DNA of 64,000 nt from Micromonospora antibiotica (GCF_017599305.1 NZ_JAGFWR010000008.1:124001-188000); one strand, 5' to 3'. Positions 7,618-16,949 are shown, counted from the first letter of the stretch. Notes: a model not told the origin generated them from the letters alone. Program-made: numbers and translations.

Positions 7618-10167
7618 CGGGACGGTACGCCGCAGCAGCCGGGCGACCAGGGTCCGTTCCCGGTGGAACTCCAACGCCTCCGGGTAGCCGCCGTGGTTGC
7701 GGATCGGCGGGTCGGCGACCTCGCCTCCGCTGGGGTGCAGGGCCTCCGGGTCGGTCACCGGCACGTCGCGTTCCCCGGCGCTGATCCGCCAGCCGAGCGG
7801 GTCGGTGTCGCGCCAGAAGTTGGTCCACGCGACGTGGCCGGCGGGCCAGGTCAGGCTGTCGGCGAGGACCCGGAGCCGGGCCGGTCCGAAGTAGGCGGGG
7901 AAGATCCGTCCGTAGAGCCGGGTGAGCTGGCAGCCGTACGACAGGAACCAGATCCGCCGCCGCCATCGGGCCGGCAGTTGGAGCAGTGTCGCCGCGCAGA
8001 TCACCGTGCCCTGGCTGTGTCCGGAGAGGATCACCCCGTCCATCCGGCGTGGGTCCTTTTCGCTCAGCGCCAGGATTCCGGCGACCCGGGTCTGCAACTC
8101 GGGTACGGCCCGTTCCGCATAGCTGGGCGGGGCGAGCGGGTGCGCGGCGCGCGGCCAGAAGGTGCCGATGTCCCAGAGCACCCCGACGCTGCGCCGGACG
8201 GTGTCGTTGCGGTAGACGAGCAGACCCAGGCCGGCGACCACCATGGGGAGCCAGCCCAGCATGGTGTCGCCGAGGTCTGCGGCGGCTCGTACCAGGCCGG
8301 ACCAGCCCGACGCGCCGGCCGGTGTGGGGCGGGTACGGGTGAGCGCGGCCACGCAGGACAGGGCCACCAGCACCGCCGCGACGGTGGCGTAGCAGCCGAT
8401 CAGCCGTACCGCGTGTTCGCCGACGAGTCGGTGCAGCGCGCGGAACGTGCTGACGTCCCGGCAGCGGCGCAGGTCGTGCGCGGAGAGGTCCCGCCGGCGG
8501 GCGGTGAGCCGGGTGTACTCGGCGCGGCGCAGCCGGCGGAAGAGCATCCCGGCGTGGATCAGCGTGCCGAGCAGGGCGGCGGTGGCGACGGTGAAGGCCA
8601 GGCCGGCCCAGATCACCGGCAGCGGCGGCACGATCGGCGACAACCCGCTGGGTGAGGCGGGACCGTCGAGCCGGTCGGTGACCCAGTAGAGCAGGCCGGC
8701 GCAGTAGGCGATGGCCATCATCCAGCCGAAGCCGGCGATCACGGCGGCCCCCCGACCGCCCCAGGCCATGTCGGTGTGCGCGCCGAGCGGTTGCTGGTCG
8801 GCGTCGCTGCCGGTGCGGGGCAGCAGCAGACCGGTGGCGGCGACCGCGACGGCCGGTGCGGCGAGCATCCAGATCCGCAGTCCGTCGGGGGCGGTGGGGA
8901 GGCCGGACAGCCAACCGTCGCGCCAGGCCATCCCGAGGGGCAGCAGCACGGCGACCGTGCCGGGGACGAGCAGGGCGCGTCGTCCGGACCGGGCGACGGT
9001 GCCGATGGCCATCAGCAGCAGTACCTGGTAGGTGGCGAGCCAGGCGACGAGCCCGTCGTAGCCGGGCAGGGAGTGGTCGGTGAGGCAGCCGGCGAGGCCC
9101 GGGTCACTGGCGCATCCGGCCGGTGGGCGCCACTGCGCCAGCGGGCTGCCGGCGGGGCCGTCCGGCAGCAGCAGGAGGGTGAAGGTGCCGACCAGCGCGA
9201 CGCCGGTGAGCACGCCGACGGCGATGCTCCACGCGCCGAGCGGGGTGGCCCCGCTGCGCCGGGTCAGCCAGGGTCGGCCCACCGCCACGACCGCGATCGC
9301 CACGACCGCGACCAGGGCGGCGACGGTCGGGGCGGCGACCACGGCCCGGACGCCCCGGGCCGGGTCCATCACCAGCACCGCGCCGACGGGTACCGCGGCG
9401 GCGAGCGCCGCGCCGACGCACAGGTGCAGGACGGCGGCGCGGCGCAGCTGACCCTCCCCGCCCCAGAAGGTGGGGTCCTGCAACGGGTTGGCCAGGGCGG
9501 GCGGGGTGGGGTGTTCGCCGTGGTCCGCCAGCGGGGAGCGGGGTTCGGCGGGCATCTCGGCCTCGTACTGGTAGGTGCGCCAGGCGACGACGCCGAGCAC
9601 CAGCAGCATGGCCAGCGGGACCAGCAGGCCGACGGCGAGCGCGTGGGCGTCCGCGCGCCACCAGCCCCGACCGAGGAACTCCCACGAGCCGGGCAGTCGC
9701 CGCAGGCACTCGTGGTCGACGCACTGCCAGGCGATCAGGTCGACTCCGATGCCGGCGGCGGCGAGCACCAGGGTGCCGGTGAGGCTGAGGCAGAACAGCC
9801 GGATCAGCCAGGCGGTGATGCCGGAGCGGCTGCCCCAGCGTTCGGTGTCCGGGTCGGGTGGGATGCCGGGGCGGGCGTACAGGGCGACGTTGGCCAGGGT
9901 GAACGGCAGCAGCAGCGTCCACAGGGCCCGTTCGACGTCGCGTGCGGTCCGCGCCCCCGAGGTCAACTGCCCCCAGCTGTACGCCTCGACGACGACCGGG
10001 TCGTCCGGGGCGGAGTCGCTGGCGCGGTAGAAGCCCGTGACGTTACCGCCGGAGACGAGTCGGGGCGGCTGGCCGACACCGGTCGGGTCGGTGGGCAGAC
10101 CGAGGATCTGGTCGGGCGGGGTGTTCGACACGCCGTGCACCCGGAGTTCGAGTACGCGCTCGGCCAT
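7600..10167 (-). CDS. large polytopic membrane protein with C-terminal lipase-like domain
   Basis: The 855-residue product begins MAERVLELRVHGVSNTPPDQ and describes VVEAYSWGQLTSG, a start seen in uncharacterised actinobacterial proteins. About ten to twelve hydrophobic segments follow. Near residue 715 it has VILSGHSQGTVICAA, a GxSxG nucleophile elbow, then SYGCQLTRLYGRIFPAYFG and TNFWRDTDPLGW, where a late Asp and His of a triad could sit. This suggests a membrane-anchored alpha/beta-hydrolase; substrate and side of the membrane are unknown. ATG 10167 has GGGAGC just upstream. The 3' end overlaps the kinase gene by 18 bp. Confidence 0.75.
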   Translation of the reverse strand: MAERVLELRVHGVSNTPPDQILGLPTDPTGVGQPPRLVSGGNVTGFYRASDSAPDDPVVVEAYSWGQLTSGARTARDVERALWTLLLPFTLANVALYARPGIPPDPDTERWGSRSGITAWLIRLFCLSLTGTLVLAAAGIGVDLIAWQCVDHECLRRLPGSWEFLGRGWWRADAHALAVGLLVPLAMLLVLGVVAWRTYQYEAEMPAEPRSPLADHGEHPTPPALANPLQDPTFWGGEGQLRRAAVLHLCVGAALAAAVPVGAVLVMDPARGVRAVVAAPTVAALVAVVAIAVVAVGRPWLTRRSGATPLGAWSIAVGVLTGVALVGTFTLLLLPDGPAGSPLAQWRPPAGCASDPGLAGCLTDHSLPGYDGLVAWLATYQVLLLMAIGTVARSGRRALLVPGTVAVLLPLGMAWRDGWLSGLPTAPDGLRIWMLAAPAVAVAATGLLLPRTGSDADQQPLGAHTDMAWGGRGAAVIAGFGWMMAIAYCAGLLYWVTDRLDGPASPSGLSPIVPPLPVIWAGLAFTVATAALLGTLIHAGMLFRRLRRAEYTRLTARRRDLSAHDLRRCRDVSTFRALHRLVGEHAVRLIGCYATVAAVLVALSCVAALTRTRPTPAGASGWSGLVRAAADLGDTMLGWLPMVVAGLGLLVYRNDTVRRSVGVLWDIGTFWPRAAHPLAPPSYAERAVPELQTRVAGILALSEKDPRRMDGVILSGHSQGTVICAATLLQLPARWRRRIWFLSYGCQLTRLYGRIFPAYFGPARLRVLADSLTWPAGHVAWTNFWRDTDPLGWRISAGERDVPVTDPEALHPSGGEVADPPIRNHGGYPEALEFHRERTLVARLLRRTVPSPRVG

Positions 10168-10259
10168 CGGTGCTCCCTGGTGACGTCGTCACTACCCAGA
10201 GTGCATCGGATTTTCTGATTCGCCCACCGATCTGTCCGGTGTTTTCGCAGCTCAGCCTG

Positions 10260-10817
10260 CTATTTCAGGGTTCGGATCACCCGTGCTGGGTTACCCACGG
10301 CGACCACGTTGGCCGGTAGGTCGCGGGTGACCACCGCGCCGGCCCCGACCACCGTGTTCGCCCCGATGGTCACTCCGGCGAGGACGATCACTCCGCCGCC
10401 GAGCCAGACGTTGTCGCCGATGGTGATCGGCTGGGCGGACTCCCACTTGGCCCGGCGGGGCTCCGCCTCGACCGGGTGGGTGGCGGTGAGCAGCTGCACG
10501 TTGGGTCCGATCTGGACGTCCGCGCCGATGGTGATCCGGGCCACGTCGAGCAGGACCGCGTTGAAGTTGACGAAGCTGCGGGCCCCGAGGTGGGTCTGCC
10601 AGCCGTAGTCGCAGTGCAGCGGCGGACGTACCCAGGCGTCCTCGCCGACGCTGCCGAGCAGGTCGCGCAGGGCGGCGAGCCGGCCCTGCGGGTCGTCGGC
10701 GGCGCTGCGGTTGAAGCGTTCGGTGAGCCGCGCCGCGCGGTCCAGGTCGGCGATGATCTCGGGCTCGTTCGCGATGTACGGCTCGCCGGCGAGCATGCGT
10801 TCCCTCATGGACGTCAC
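10260..10817 (-). CDS. sugar O-acetyltransferase (maltose acetyltransferase/LacA type)
   Basis: A 185-residue hexapeptide-repeat acetyltransferase. It has the N-terminal Maa domain (MRERMLAGEPYIANEPEI), the catalytic-histidine segment LLTATHPVEAEPR, and C-terminal hexapeptide repeats GDNVWLGGGVIVLAGVTIG and NTVVGAGAVVTRDLP. It transfers acetyl from acetyl-CoA to a sugar or thiogalactoside hydroxyl; the natural substrate is unclear. It is divergent from the subtilase gene and stands alone, with 92 bp to the membrane-protein gene downstream. Confidence 0.9.
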   Translation of the reverse strand: MTSMRERMLAGEPYIANEPEIIADLDRAARLTERFNRSAADDPQGRLAALRDLLGSVGEDAWVRPPLHCDYGWQTHLGARSFVNFNAVLLDVARITIGADVQIGPNVQLLTATHPVEAEPRRAKWESAQPITIGDNVWLGGGVIVLAGVTIGANTVVGAGAVVTRDLPANVVAVGNPARVIRTLK

Positions 10818-10914
10818 CAGGTCATGGTCACCGGTCGGTCGTCCCCGGGGCGGGAAGTGGGTCGGTCCTGTCGCAGCAATGTGTCCGGACGGTCATCATT
10901 CGGCCTTCTATTTG

Positions 10915-10927
10915 CATACCGAGTATG
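10915..10927. promoter_or_regulatory. inverted repeat CATAC-N3-GTATG upstream of the subtilase gene
   Basis: A perfect five-base inverted repeat with a three-base spacer lies 55 bp before the subtilase start in an otherwise AT-enriched spot (TTTGCATACCGAGTATGTAA). The same architecture, with similar bases after it, occurs at 17150-17162. A repressor operator or part of a promoter is plausible; no cognate regulator is in the window. Confidence 0.4.
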
Positions 10928-10982
10928 TAATTCTAGGCGTCGATGTGACTCCGGTCATGAAACGCTCCAGAAGGAGGATCCG

Positions 10983-13900
10983 TTGCACGGAAGCAGAAGA
11001 ACCGCGGCCGGCGGGTTGGTGCTCGCCCTGGCTCTCGGTCTGCCGGCGACGGGCGCGAACGCCGCCCCGGCCGCCCCGCCCGCGCCCCGGCCCACCACGC
11101 CGGCCGCCGGCTCCACCACGGTCACCCTGATCACCGGGGACCAGGTCACCGTCACCCGCACCGGTGGCGCCGCCGTGCGCCCCGGCGACGGCCGCAAGCA
11201 CCAGCAGTTCCTGGTCCGCCGCGAACACGGCCACCTCAACGTGGTGCCCCGCGACGCGCTGCCGCTGCTGCGCTCGGGCCAGGTCGACCGACGGCTGTTC
11301 GACGTCACCGCGCTGATCGCCGCCCGCTACGACGACGCCCACCGGGACAATCTGCCACTGCTGGTGTCGTACCGCTCGGAGCAGTCCCGGCGTGGCGCGA
11401 CCGCGCTGCCCGGCACCCGGGTGACCCGCGAGCTCCCGGCGATCCAGGGCGCGGCCCTGACCGCCGGCAAGTCCTCAGCCGGCGCGGTCTGGTCCACGCT
11501 CACCGGTGCCGGCAGTGCCCGACTCGGCGCGGCAGGGGGCGTCGAGCGGATCTGGTTGGACGGTCGTCGCGCACTCTCCCTCGACCACAGCGTGCCCCAG
11601 ATCGGTGCGCCGACCGCCTGGGCGGCCGGTTACACCGGCAAGGGGGTGACCGTCGCGGTGCTGGACACCGGCGTCGACGCCACCCACCCGGACCTGGCCG
11701 GCAAGGTGAGCGAGGCACGCAACTTCAGCGACACGCCGGACCAGAAGGACACCGTCGGGCACGGCACCCACGTCGCGTCCACCATCGCCGGCAGCGGTGC
11801 CGCCTCCGGTGGGAAGTACAAGGGCGTCGCGCCGGACGCGAAGCTCCTCGACGGCAAGGTCTGCGAGGAGTTCGGCTGCGCCGAGTCGTCGATCCTGGCC
11901 GGCATGCAGTGGGCCACTGTCGACAAGAAGGCCGCCGTGGTCAACCTCAGCCTCGGCGGCACGGACACCCCGGAGGTCGACCCGCTGGAGGAAGCCGTCC
12001 AGACGCTGACCGCCCAGACCGGCAGCCTCTTCGTCATCGCCGCCGGCAACGACGGCCGGGACGGCTCGGTCGGCTCACCGGGCACCGCGGACGCCGCGCT
12101 CACCGTCGGCGCGGTCGACCGGGACGACGAACTGGCCGACTTCTCCAGCCGGGGTCCCCGGGTCGGTGACGACGCGCTCAAGCCCGACATCACCGCACCC
12201 GGCGTCGACATCGTGGCCGCCCGCTCCGTCGACGGCCAGATCGGTGACCCGGTGGGGACGCAGTACGTCGCACTCTCCGGCACCTCGATGGCCACCCCGC
12301 ACGTCGCCGGCTCGGTGGCGTTGCTGGCCCAGCAGCACCCCGGCTGGAAGGCCGGGCAGCTCAAGGCGACCCTGATGGCCGCCGCCAAGCCGCACCCCAC
12401 GCAGACCGCATACGAGCAGGGCGCCGGTCGGGTGGACCTGACCCGGGCGATCACCGAGCAGGTCACCACCGACCCGGTCAGCGTCTCGTTCGGCCGGGCC
12501 CTCTGGCCGCACGGCGACGACGCCCCGATCACCCGGACCGTCGCCTGGCACAACGCCGGGACGGCCCCGGTCACCCTCGACCTGACCCTTGAGGTGCAGG
12601 GACCGGGCGGGAAGGCCGCGCCGGCCGGCATGTTCACCCTCGGCGTCAACCGGATCACCGTCCCGGCCGGCGGTCGGGCCGAGACCACCGTCACCGCCGA
12701 CACCCGACTCGGTGTCGACGGCTACTGGACCGGTCGGGTGGTGGCCCGGTCGGGGTCCACCGTCGCGGTGACCCCGCTGGCCGTGCACCGGGAGGTGGAG
12801 AGCTACACCGTCACGCTCACCCACCTCGACCGCAGCGGAAAGCCCGGCGGCGACTACTCGACCACCCTGGCCGACCTCACCAGGTACGACCTGGTGGACG
12901 TCACCGACTTCGACGGCGTCGCCGAGGTCCGGGTCCCCAAGGGCAGGTACGGGCTGAGCAGCGTCTTCTTCGAGCCGGGGCCGGACGAGCAGTCGGACGG
13001 GCTGGCCCTGCTCGCCCAGCCGGAGCTGGTGGTCGACGGCGACACGGCGGTCACCATCGATCTGCGCAAGGCCAAGCCGGTGCGGATGACCGTCCCGCAG
13101 GCCGACGCGAAGGTCGCCCTGGTCGACGTCAGCGCCAACTTCCTCACCCCCGACGGCGGCAGCTTCGGCTCCGGCATCGTCTCCTTCGACACCTTCGACG
13201 GACTGTCCACCGGGCAGCTCGGCAAGGCGGTGTCGGCCGACGAGTTCGTCGCCACCGTCAACAGCCAGTGGGCCGACCTCGAAGCCGAGCACAGCCCCTA
13301 CCTGTACGCGCTGGCCGAGACCATCCCGGGCAGGCTGCCCAGCGGTTTCGTCCGCGACTACCGCAAGCGTGACCTGGCCACGGTGGTGCACAGGTTCCGT
13401 GACCCGTACCCGAAGATGGAAGCCGAGCGGCTGGTCTTCCCGGACAACGGCTACAACACCGGCGGCTGGGCCGTCGGGCTCGCCACCGACGTGCCCGGTC
13501 AGCGGGTCGAGCACTACAGCACCAAGGGTGTGCGCTGGGACTCCGAACTGGACTTCGGTACCCGGACCGAGGATGGCTGGCTGGACCTCCAGGCGATCCT
13601 CCTGAGCCGGTCCGCCGCCTACCAGGCTGGCCGCCGGGTCACCGAGACCTGGGGGGCCGCGCCGCTCGGGCCGTCCCTGCCCACCCCACGCTGGCCGGAG
13701 GAGAGCGTCACCCGGGTCGGGGACACCATCCTGGTGAGCGTGGCACTGCACAGTGACGCGGCCGGGCACATCGGGGTGTCGCTCAACGACACCGCCCGTA
13801 CCGTCCTGTGGCGCAACGGCAAGCTGGTGGAGGAGCTCGACACCTCGGGGTACGGCGAGTTCACCGTGCCGAAGGGGGACGCCGAGTACAAGCTGACCGT

Positions 13901-14318
13901 CGGGGCCAAGCGGAACCTCACCGACCTCAGCACCGAGGTGGAGGCGAGCTGGACCTTCCGCTCGGGGCACGTGGCGGGTGACACGCCGAAGCGGCTGCAG
14001 CTGTCGGAGATCCGGTTCACCCCGCGGCTGAACGCCGACAACACCGCCCCGGCCGGGCAGGTCTTCGCCGTGCCGGTCCAGGTGCGGCGGCAGGAGGGCG
14101 CCGGCACCGCCAAGCTGGCGAAGCTCAGCGTCGACGTGTCGTACGACGGCGGGAAGACCTGGCGGCGGGCGACCGTGGTGAAGGTGCCGGGCCAGGGCAC
14201 GGTGGCGCTGGTCAAGCATCCGGCCGGTGCCGGGTACGCGTCCCTGCGGGCGACCGCCCGGGACACCGACGGCAACACCGCGAGCACCCGGATCATCCAG
14301 GCGTACCGCCTGAAGTGA
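10983..14318 (+). CDS. secreted S8-family serine protease (subtilase)
   Basis: Starting at TTG 10983, five bases after a strong AAGGAGG (10971-10977), the product is 1111 residues with an N-terminal signal peptide (basic HGSRRT, then GGLVLALALGLPATGANA). The frame is open far upstream, but that part reads antisense to the acetyltransferase. A propeptide-like segment (TLITGDQVTVTR to ELPAIQGAAL) precedes the subtilisin domain with catalytic Asp near 228 (VAVLDTGVDATHPDL), His near 260 (GHGTHVAS) and Ser near 435 (SGTSMATPHVAGS). The last 600 residues are beta-rich, with a late SVDVSYDGGKTWRRATV module. It probably acts outside the cell as a broad protease. Confidence 0.92.
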   Translation: MHGSRRTAAGGLVLALALGLPATGANAAPAAPPAPRPTTPAAGSTTVTLITGDQVTVTRTGGAAVRPGDGRKHQQFLVRREHGHLNVVPRDALPLLRSGQVDRRLFDVTALIAARYDDAHRDNLPLLVSYRSEQSRRGATALPGTRVTRELPAIQGAALTAGKSSAGAVWSTLTGAGSARLGAAGGVERIWLDGRRALSLDHSVPQIGAPTAWAAGYTGKGVTVAVLDTGVDATHPDLAGKVSEARNFSDTPDQKDTVGHGTHVASTIAGSGAASGGKYKGVAPDAKLLDGKVCEEFGCAESSILAGMQWATVDKKAAVVNLSLGGTDTPEVDPLEEAVQTLTAQTGSLFVIAAGNDGRDGSVGSPGTADAALTVGAVDRDDELADFSSRGPRVGDDALKPDITAPGVDIVAARSVDGQIGDPVGTQYVALSGTSMATPHVAGSVALLAQQHPGWKAGQLKATLMAAAKPHPTQTAYEQGAGRVDLTRAITEQVTTDPVSVSFGRALWPHGDDAPITRTVAWHNAGTAPVTLDLTLEVQGPGGKAAPAGMFTLGVNRITVPAGGRAETTVTADTRLGVDGYWTGRVVARSGSTVAVTPLAVHREVESYTVTLTHLDRSGKPGGDYSTTLADLTRYDLVDVTDFDGVAEVRVPKGRYGLSSVFFEPGPDEQSDGLALLAQPELVVDGDTAVTIDLRKAKPVRMTVPQADAKVALVDVSANFLTPDGGSFGSGIVSFDTFDGLSTGQLGKAVSADEFVATVNSQWADLEAEHSPYLYALAETIPGRLPSGFVRDYRKRDLATVVHRFRDPYPKMEAERLVFPDNGYNTGGWAVGLATDVPGQRVEHYSTKGVRWDSELDFGTRTEDGWLDLQAILLSRSAAYQAGRRVTETWGAAPLGPSLPTPRWPEESVTRVGDTILVSVALHSDAAGHIGVSLNDTARTVLWRNGKLVEELDTSGYGEFTVPKGDAEYKLTVGAKRNLTDLSTEVEASWTFRSGHVAGDTPKRLQLSEIRFTPRLNADNTAPAGQVFAVPVQVRRQEGAGTAKLAKLSVDVSYDGGKTWRRATVVKVPGQGTVALVKHPAGAGYASLRATARDTDGNTASTRIIQAYRLK

Positions 14319-14324
14319 CCCGAC

Positions 14325-14360
14325 GTCCGGGCCCGCGACGGTGACGTCGCGGGCCCGGAC
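14325..14360. terminator. 15-bp perfect hairpin between convergent subtilase and dapD genes
   Basis: GTCCGGGCCCGCGAC at 14325-14339 pairs perfectly with 14346-14360 around a six-base loop, starting seven bases after the subtilase stop. No T-run follows. A bidirectional terminator is likely. Confidence 0.7.
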
Positions 14361-14404
14361 CCGTGCGCGCACCCACGGCGGCCCGCACGCCGCCGGGCGG
14401 CTCA

Positions 14405-14524
14405 GTCGTCGGCGTGCCGGGCCGCTCGGTTGTTGGGGTTTCGGGCGGCCCGGTCGTCGGCGTGCCGGGCGGCCCGGTCGTCGGCGTTTCGGGCGGTTCA
14501 GTCGTTGGCGTGCAGGGCGGCGTT
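14405..14524. repeat. five 24-bp tandem repeats running across the dapD stop codon
   Basis: Units begin at 14405, 14429, 14453, 14477 and 14501. Read on the minus strand in the dapD frame, the last unit is the authentic C-terminus (NAALHAND); the next carries the TGA stop in place of an Arg codon, then the frame continues as TARNADD and RAARHADD-like octapeptides to another TGA at 14402-14404. Each unit is exactly eight codons. Confidence 0.85.
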
Positions 14525-15454
14525 CAGCTCGATGCCCCGACCCGTGCGCGGCTTCGCCTCCAACGCGCCGGTCACCGAGTTACGCCAGAACAGCAGCCCG
14601 TCGACGCCGGACAGCTCACGGGCCTTGACCACCCGGCCGTCCGGCAGGGTGATCTTGGAGGCGGCGGTGATGTAGCAGCCGGCCTCGACCACACAGTCGT
14701 CGCCGAGCGAGATGCCGACCCCGGCGTTCGCGCCGACCAGGCTCCGCTCACCGATGCGGACCCGGTCGGTGCCGCCACCGGAGAGGGTCCCCATGATCGA
14801 CGCGCCGCCGCCGATGTCGGAGCCGTCACCGACCACCACACCCTGCACGATCCGGCCCTCGACCATCGAGGTGCCCAGCGTGCCGGCGTTGAAGTTGACG
14901 AAGCCCTCCTGCATCACGGTGGTGCCGGCGGCCAGGTGCGCGCCGAGCCGGACCCGGTCCGCGTCGGCGATCCGCACCCCGGCGGGCACCACGTAGTCGG
15001 TCATCCGGGGGAACTTGTCCACCCCGTACACGGCCAGGTGGCGGCCGGCGGCCCGCTCGATCACCCGCAGCTCGTCGACCCGCTCCGGCGGGCACGGCCC
15101 GGCCGAGGTCCAGGCCACGTTGGCCAGTTTGCCGAAGATGCCGTCGAGGTTCAGCTCGTTGGGCCGCACCAGGCGGTGGGAGAGCAGGTGCAGCCGCAGG
15201 TACGCGTCGGCGGCGTCCTTGATCGGCTCGTCCAGCGCGCCGATCACGGTGACCACCTGCACCGTACGCAGACCCGGCAGGGCCCGCTCGCCGATCGCGC
15301 CGGGCGGCAGGTCGAGCACGTCGGCCTGGTCCTCGCCGGGGACCAGCGGCAGCTCACCCAGGCCCAGCTTGCCGGTCGGGTACCAGGTGTCGAGCACCTG
15401 CTCGGCGGCGGTCACGGTGGCCACGCCGATTCCCCAGGCGGATTGGGACGTCAC
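14498..15454 (-). CDS. dapD: 2,3,4,5-tetrahydropyridine-2,6-dicarboxylate N-succinyltransferase
   Basis: DapD transfers succinyl from succinyl-CoA to tetrahydrodipicolinate, the first step of the succinylase branch to diaminopimelate. The 318-residue protein is the actinobacterial type: N-terminal [20 protein letters not shown], central [20 protein letters not shown], and a left-handed beta-helix with [34 protein letters not shown] and [17 protein letters not shown]. It is divergent from dapE, 81 bp between starts, so both can share control. The 3' end is embedded in a 24-bp tandem repeat. Confidence 0.95.
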   Translation of the reverse strand: MTSQSAWGIGVATVTAAEQVLDTWYPTGKLGLGELPLVPGEDQADVLDLPPGAIGERALPGLRTVQVVTVIGALDEPIKDAADAYLRLHLLSHRLVRPNELNLDGIFGKLANVAWTSAGPCPPERVDELRVIERAAGRHLAVYGVDKFPRMTDYVVPAGVRIADADRVRLGAHLAAGTTVMQEGFVNFNAGTLGTSMVEGRIVQGVVVGDGSDIGGGASIMGTLSGGGTDRVRIGERSLVGANAGVGISLGDDCVVEAGCYITAASKITLPDGRVVKARELSGVDGLLFWRNSVTGALEAKPRTGRGIELNAALHAND

Positions 15455-15535
15455 TGTTCTACCCTCTCGTTCGCGGCTGCGGGGCCGATGGGCTCACCCC
15501 TCGCGCCCACCGTTCAGGACGGTACCGTGCGAACC

Positions 15536-16609
15536 ATGGAGAACCCGCTTACCCCCGAGGTCCTGGCCGATCCGGTGGCGCTGACCCGTGCCCTGGTCGA
15601 CATCGAGTCCGTCTCCCTCGACGAGAAGGCGATCGCCGACTGCGTCGAGGAGGTGCTGCGCCGGGTGCCGCACCTGAGCACCTTCCGGCACGGCAACACG
15701 GTGATGGCGCGCACGGACCTCGGCCGGGACTCCCGGGTGGTGCTCGCCGGGCACCTGGACACGGTGCCCCTCAACGACAACTTCCCGTCGACCATGCGCG
15801 GCGACCTGATGTACGGCTGCGGCACCTCCGACATGAAGTCCGGGGTGGCCTTCGCGCTGCACCTGGCGGTGACCCTGCCCGACCCCCGCTACGACGTGAC
15901 GTACCTGTTCTACGAGGCCGAGGAGATCGAGTCCCGGTACAACGGGCTCACCCTGGTCGGCGGGGCGCACCCGGAGTGGCTCCAGGCCGACTTCGCGGTG
16001 CTGCTGGAGCCGACGTACGGCATCGTCGAGGTCGGCTGTCAGGGCACCATGCGGGCGGTCGTCACCCTGCACGGCGAGCGGGCCCACGCGGCCCGGTCCT
16101 GGCGTGGGGTGAACGCCATCCACGGGGCGGGCGAGGTGCTGCGCCGACTCTCGACGTACGAGGCGCGGCGGGTCACCATCGACGGCTGCGACTTCCGTGA
16201 GGGCCTGAACGCGGTGCGGATCGGTGGCGGGGTGGCCGGCAACGTCGTCCCCGACCGCTGCGAGATCGAGATCAACTACCGGTTCGCCCCGGACCGCGAC
16301 CCGGCGGCAGCCGAGGCGCACCTGCGCGAAGTGCTCGCCGGCTACGAGTTGACGGTCACCGACGCGGCGGCCGGCGCACTCCCCGGCCTCAAGGCCCCGG
16401 TGGCCCAGGAGTTCCTGGCTGCGGTGGGTTCGGCCCCGAGGGGCAAGCTGGGCTGGACGGACGTCGCCCGGTTCGCGGCGATGGGCATCCCGGCACTGAA
16501 CTTCGGCCCGGGCGACCCCAACCTGGCCCACCACAAGGACGAGCACGTCGAACTGACCAAGATCCGCGACGGCGCCGCCACCCTCCACCGCTGGCTGACC
16601 CCCGCCTAA
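15536..16609 (+). CDS. dapE: succinyl-diaminopimelate desuccinylase
   Basis: DapE is a dinuclear zinc M20 hydrolase releasing succinate from N-succinyl-LL-diaminopimelate. In the 357-residue protein the metal and catalytic residues are visible in VVLAGHLDTVP, GTSDMKSGVAF, FYEAEEIESRYNG, LLEPTYGIVEVG and the C-terminal GPGDPNLAHHKDEHV. ATG 15536 gives the usual length; GTG 15527 is an in-frame alternative, while the open frame farther upstream is the dapD antisense shadow. With dapC and dapD it supplies the pathway for meso-diaminopimelate and lysine. Confidence 0.95.
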   Translation: MENPLTPEVLADPVALTRALVDIESVSLDEKAIADCVEEVLRRVPHLSTFRHGNTVMARTDLGRDSRVVLAGHLDTVPLNDNFPSTMRGDLMYGCGTSDMKSGVAFALHLAVTLPDPRYDVTYLFYEAEEIESRYNGLTLVGGAHPEWLQADFAVLLEPTYGIVEVGCQGTMRAVVTLHGERAHAARSWRGVNAIHGAGEVLRRLSTYEARRVTIDGCDFREGLNAVRIGGGVAGNVVPDRCEIEINYRFAPDRDPAAAEAHLREVLAGYELTVTDAAAGALPGLKAPVAQEFLAAVGSAPRGKLGWTDVARFAAMGIPALNFGPGDPNLAHHKDEHVELTKIRDGAATLHRWLTPA

Positions 16610-16665
16610 CCCACCCCACCCCACCCCACCCACCCCGCGCCCCGCCCGCGCCCCGGCTCGGCCCG

Positions 16666-16746
16666 GTGATCAAGAGGTTTGCGTCACGGGGAGCGCTCTC
16701 CCGGCCCACAAACTTCTTGATCACCAGCCGCAAACCTCTTGATCAC
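16666..16746. repeat. intergenic inverted-repeat element built of three 18-mers
   Basis: GTGATCAAGAGGTTTGCG at 16666-16683 is the exact reverse complement of 16729-16746; a third copy at 16707-16724 (inverted orientation) differs at two bases. The first arm can pair with either of the other two, giving alternative hairpins. It follows dapE, after a run of CCCCACC repeats. I recall similar GATCAAGAGGTTTG motifs between genes in Micromonospora, but cannot check copy number here. Confidence 0.7.
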
Positions 16747-16749
16747 CAA

Positions 16750-16949
16750 TGCGGGGGAGGGGTGCGGGTGGGGTGTGGGCGTTGGAAGGGGTGGGGGATG
16801 CATGGTGAGGCCCCGGGGTCGGGGACCGCCGGGGCCGTGGTGGGGCTGGGTGGGTGAGGCTCGGGGTGAGGCTGATTGGATGGGGCTGGTGGGGTGTGAG
16901 GCTGATTGGGTGGGGCGCGGGGTGGGGCTGGTGGGTCGGGTGGTGGGTG
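16750..16949. other. G-rich low-complexity intergenic stretch
   Basis: The plus strand is dominated by GGGG, GGTGGG and GAGGCTGATTGG units, the last occurring twice about 32 bp apart. No start with a ribosome site or credible coding pattern is visible. Runs of G could form quadruplexes; otherwise I see nothing in it. Confidence 0.5.

Noticed and set aside
10476-10982. Longer subtilase N-terminus
   Set aside because: It lies antisense to the acetyltransferase. The strong ribosome site and signal peptide fit TTG 10983.
12075-14372. A 765-codon open frame antisense to the subtilase gene
   Set aside because: Long antisense frames are expected in GC-rich genes. It has no domains or ribosome site and runs under a clearly coding subtilase.
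14363-15535. Long N-terminal extension of DapE
   Set aside because: It is the antisense of dapD and the protein is full length from ATG 15536.
16687-16704. CebR/LacI-like operator (GGGGAGCGCTCTCCCGG)
   Set aside because: Close to the known GGGAGCGCTCCC type but with an extra base that breaks the symmetry, no sugar gene beside it, and it sits in the loop of the 18-mer repeat.
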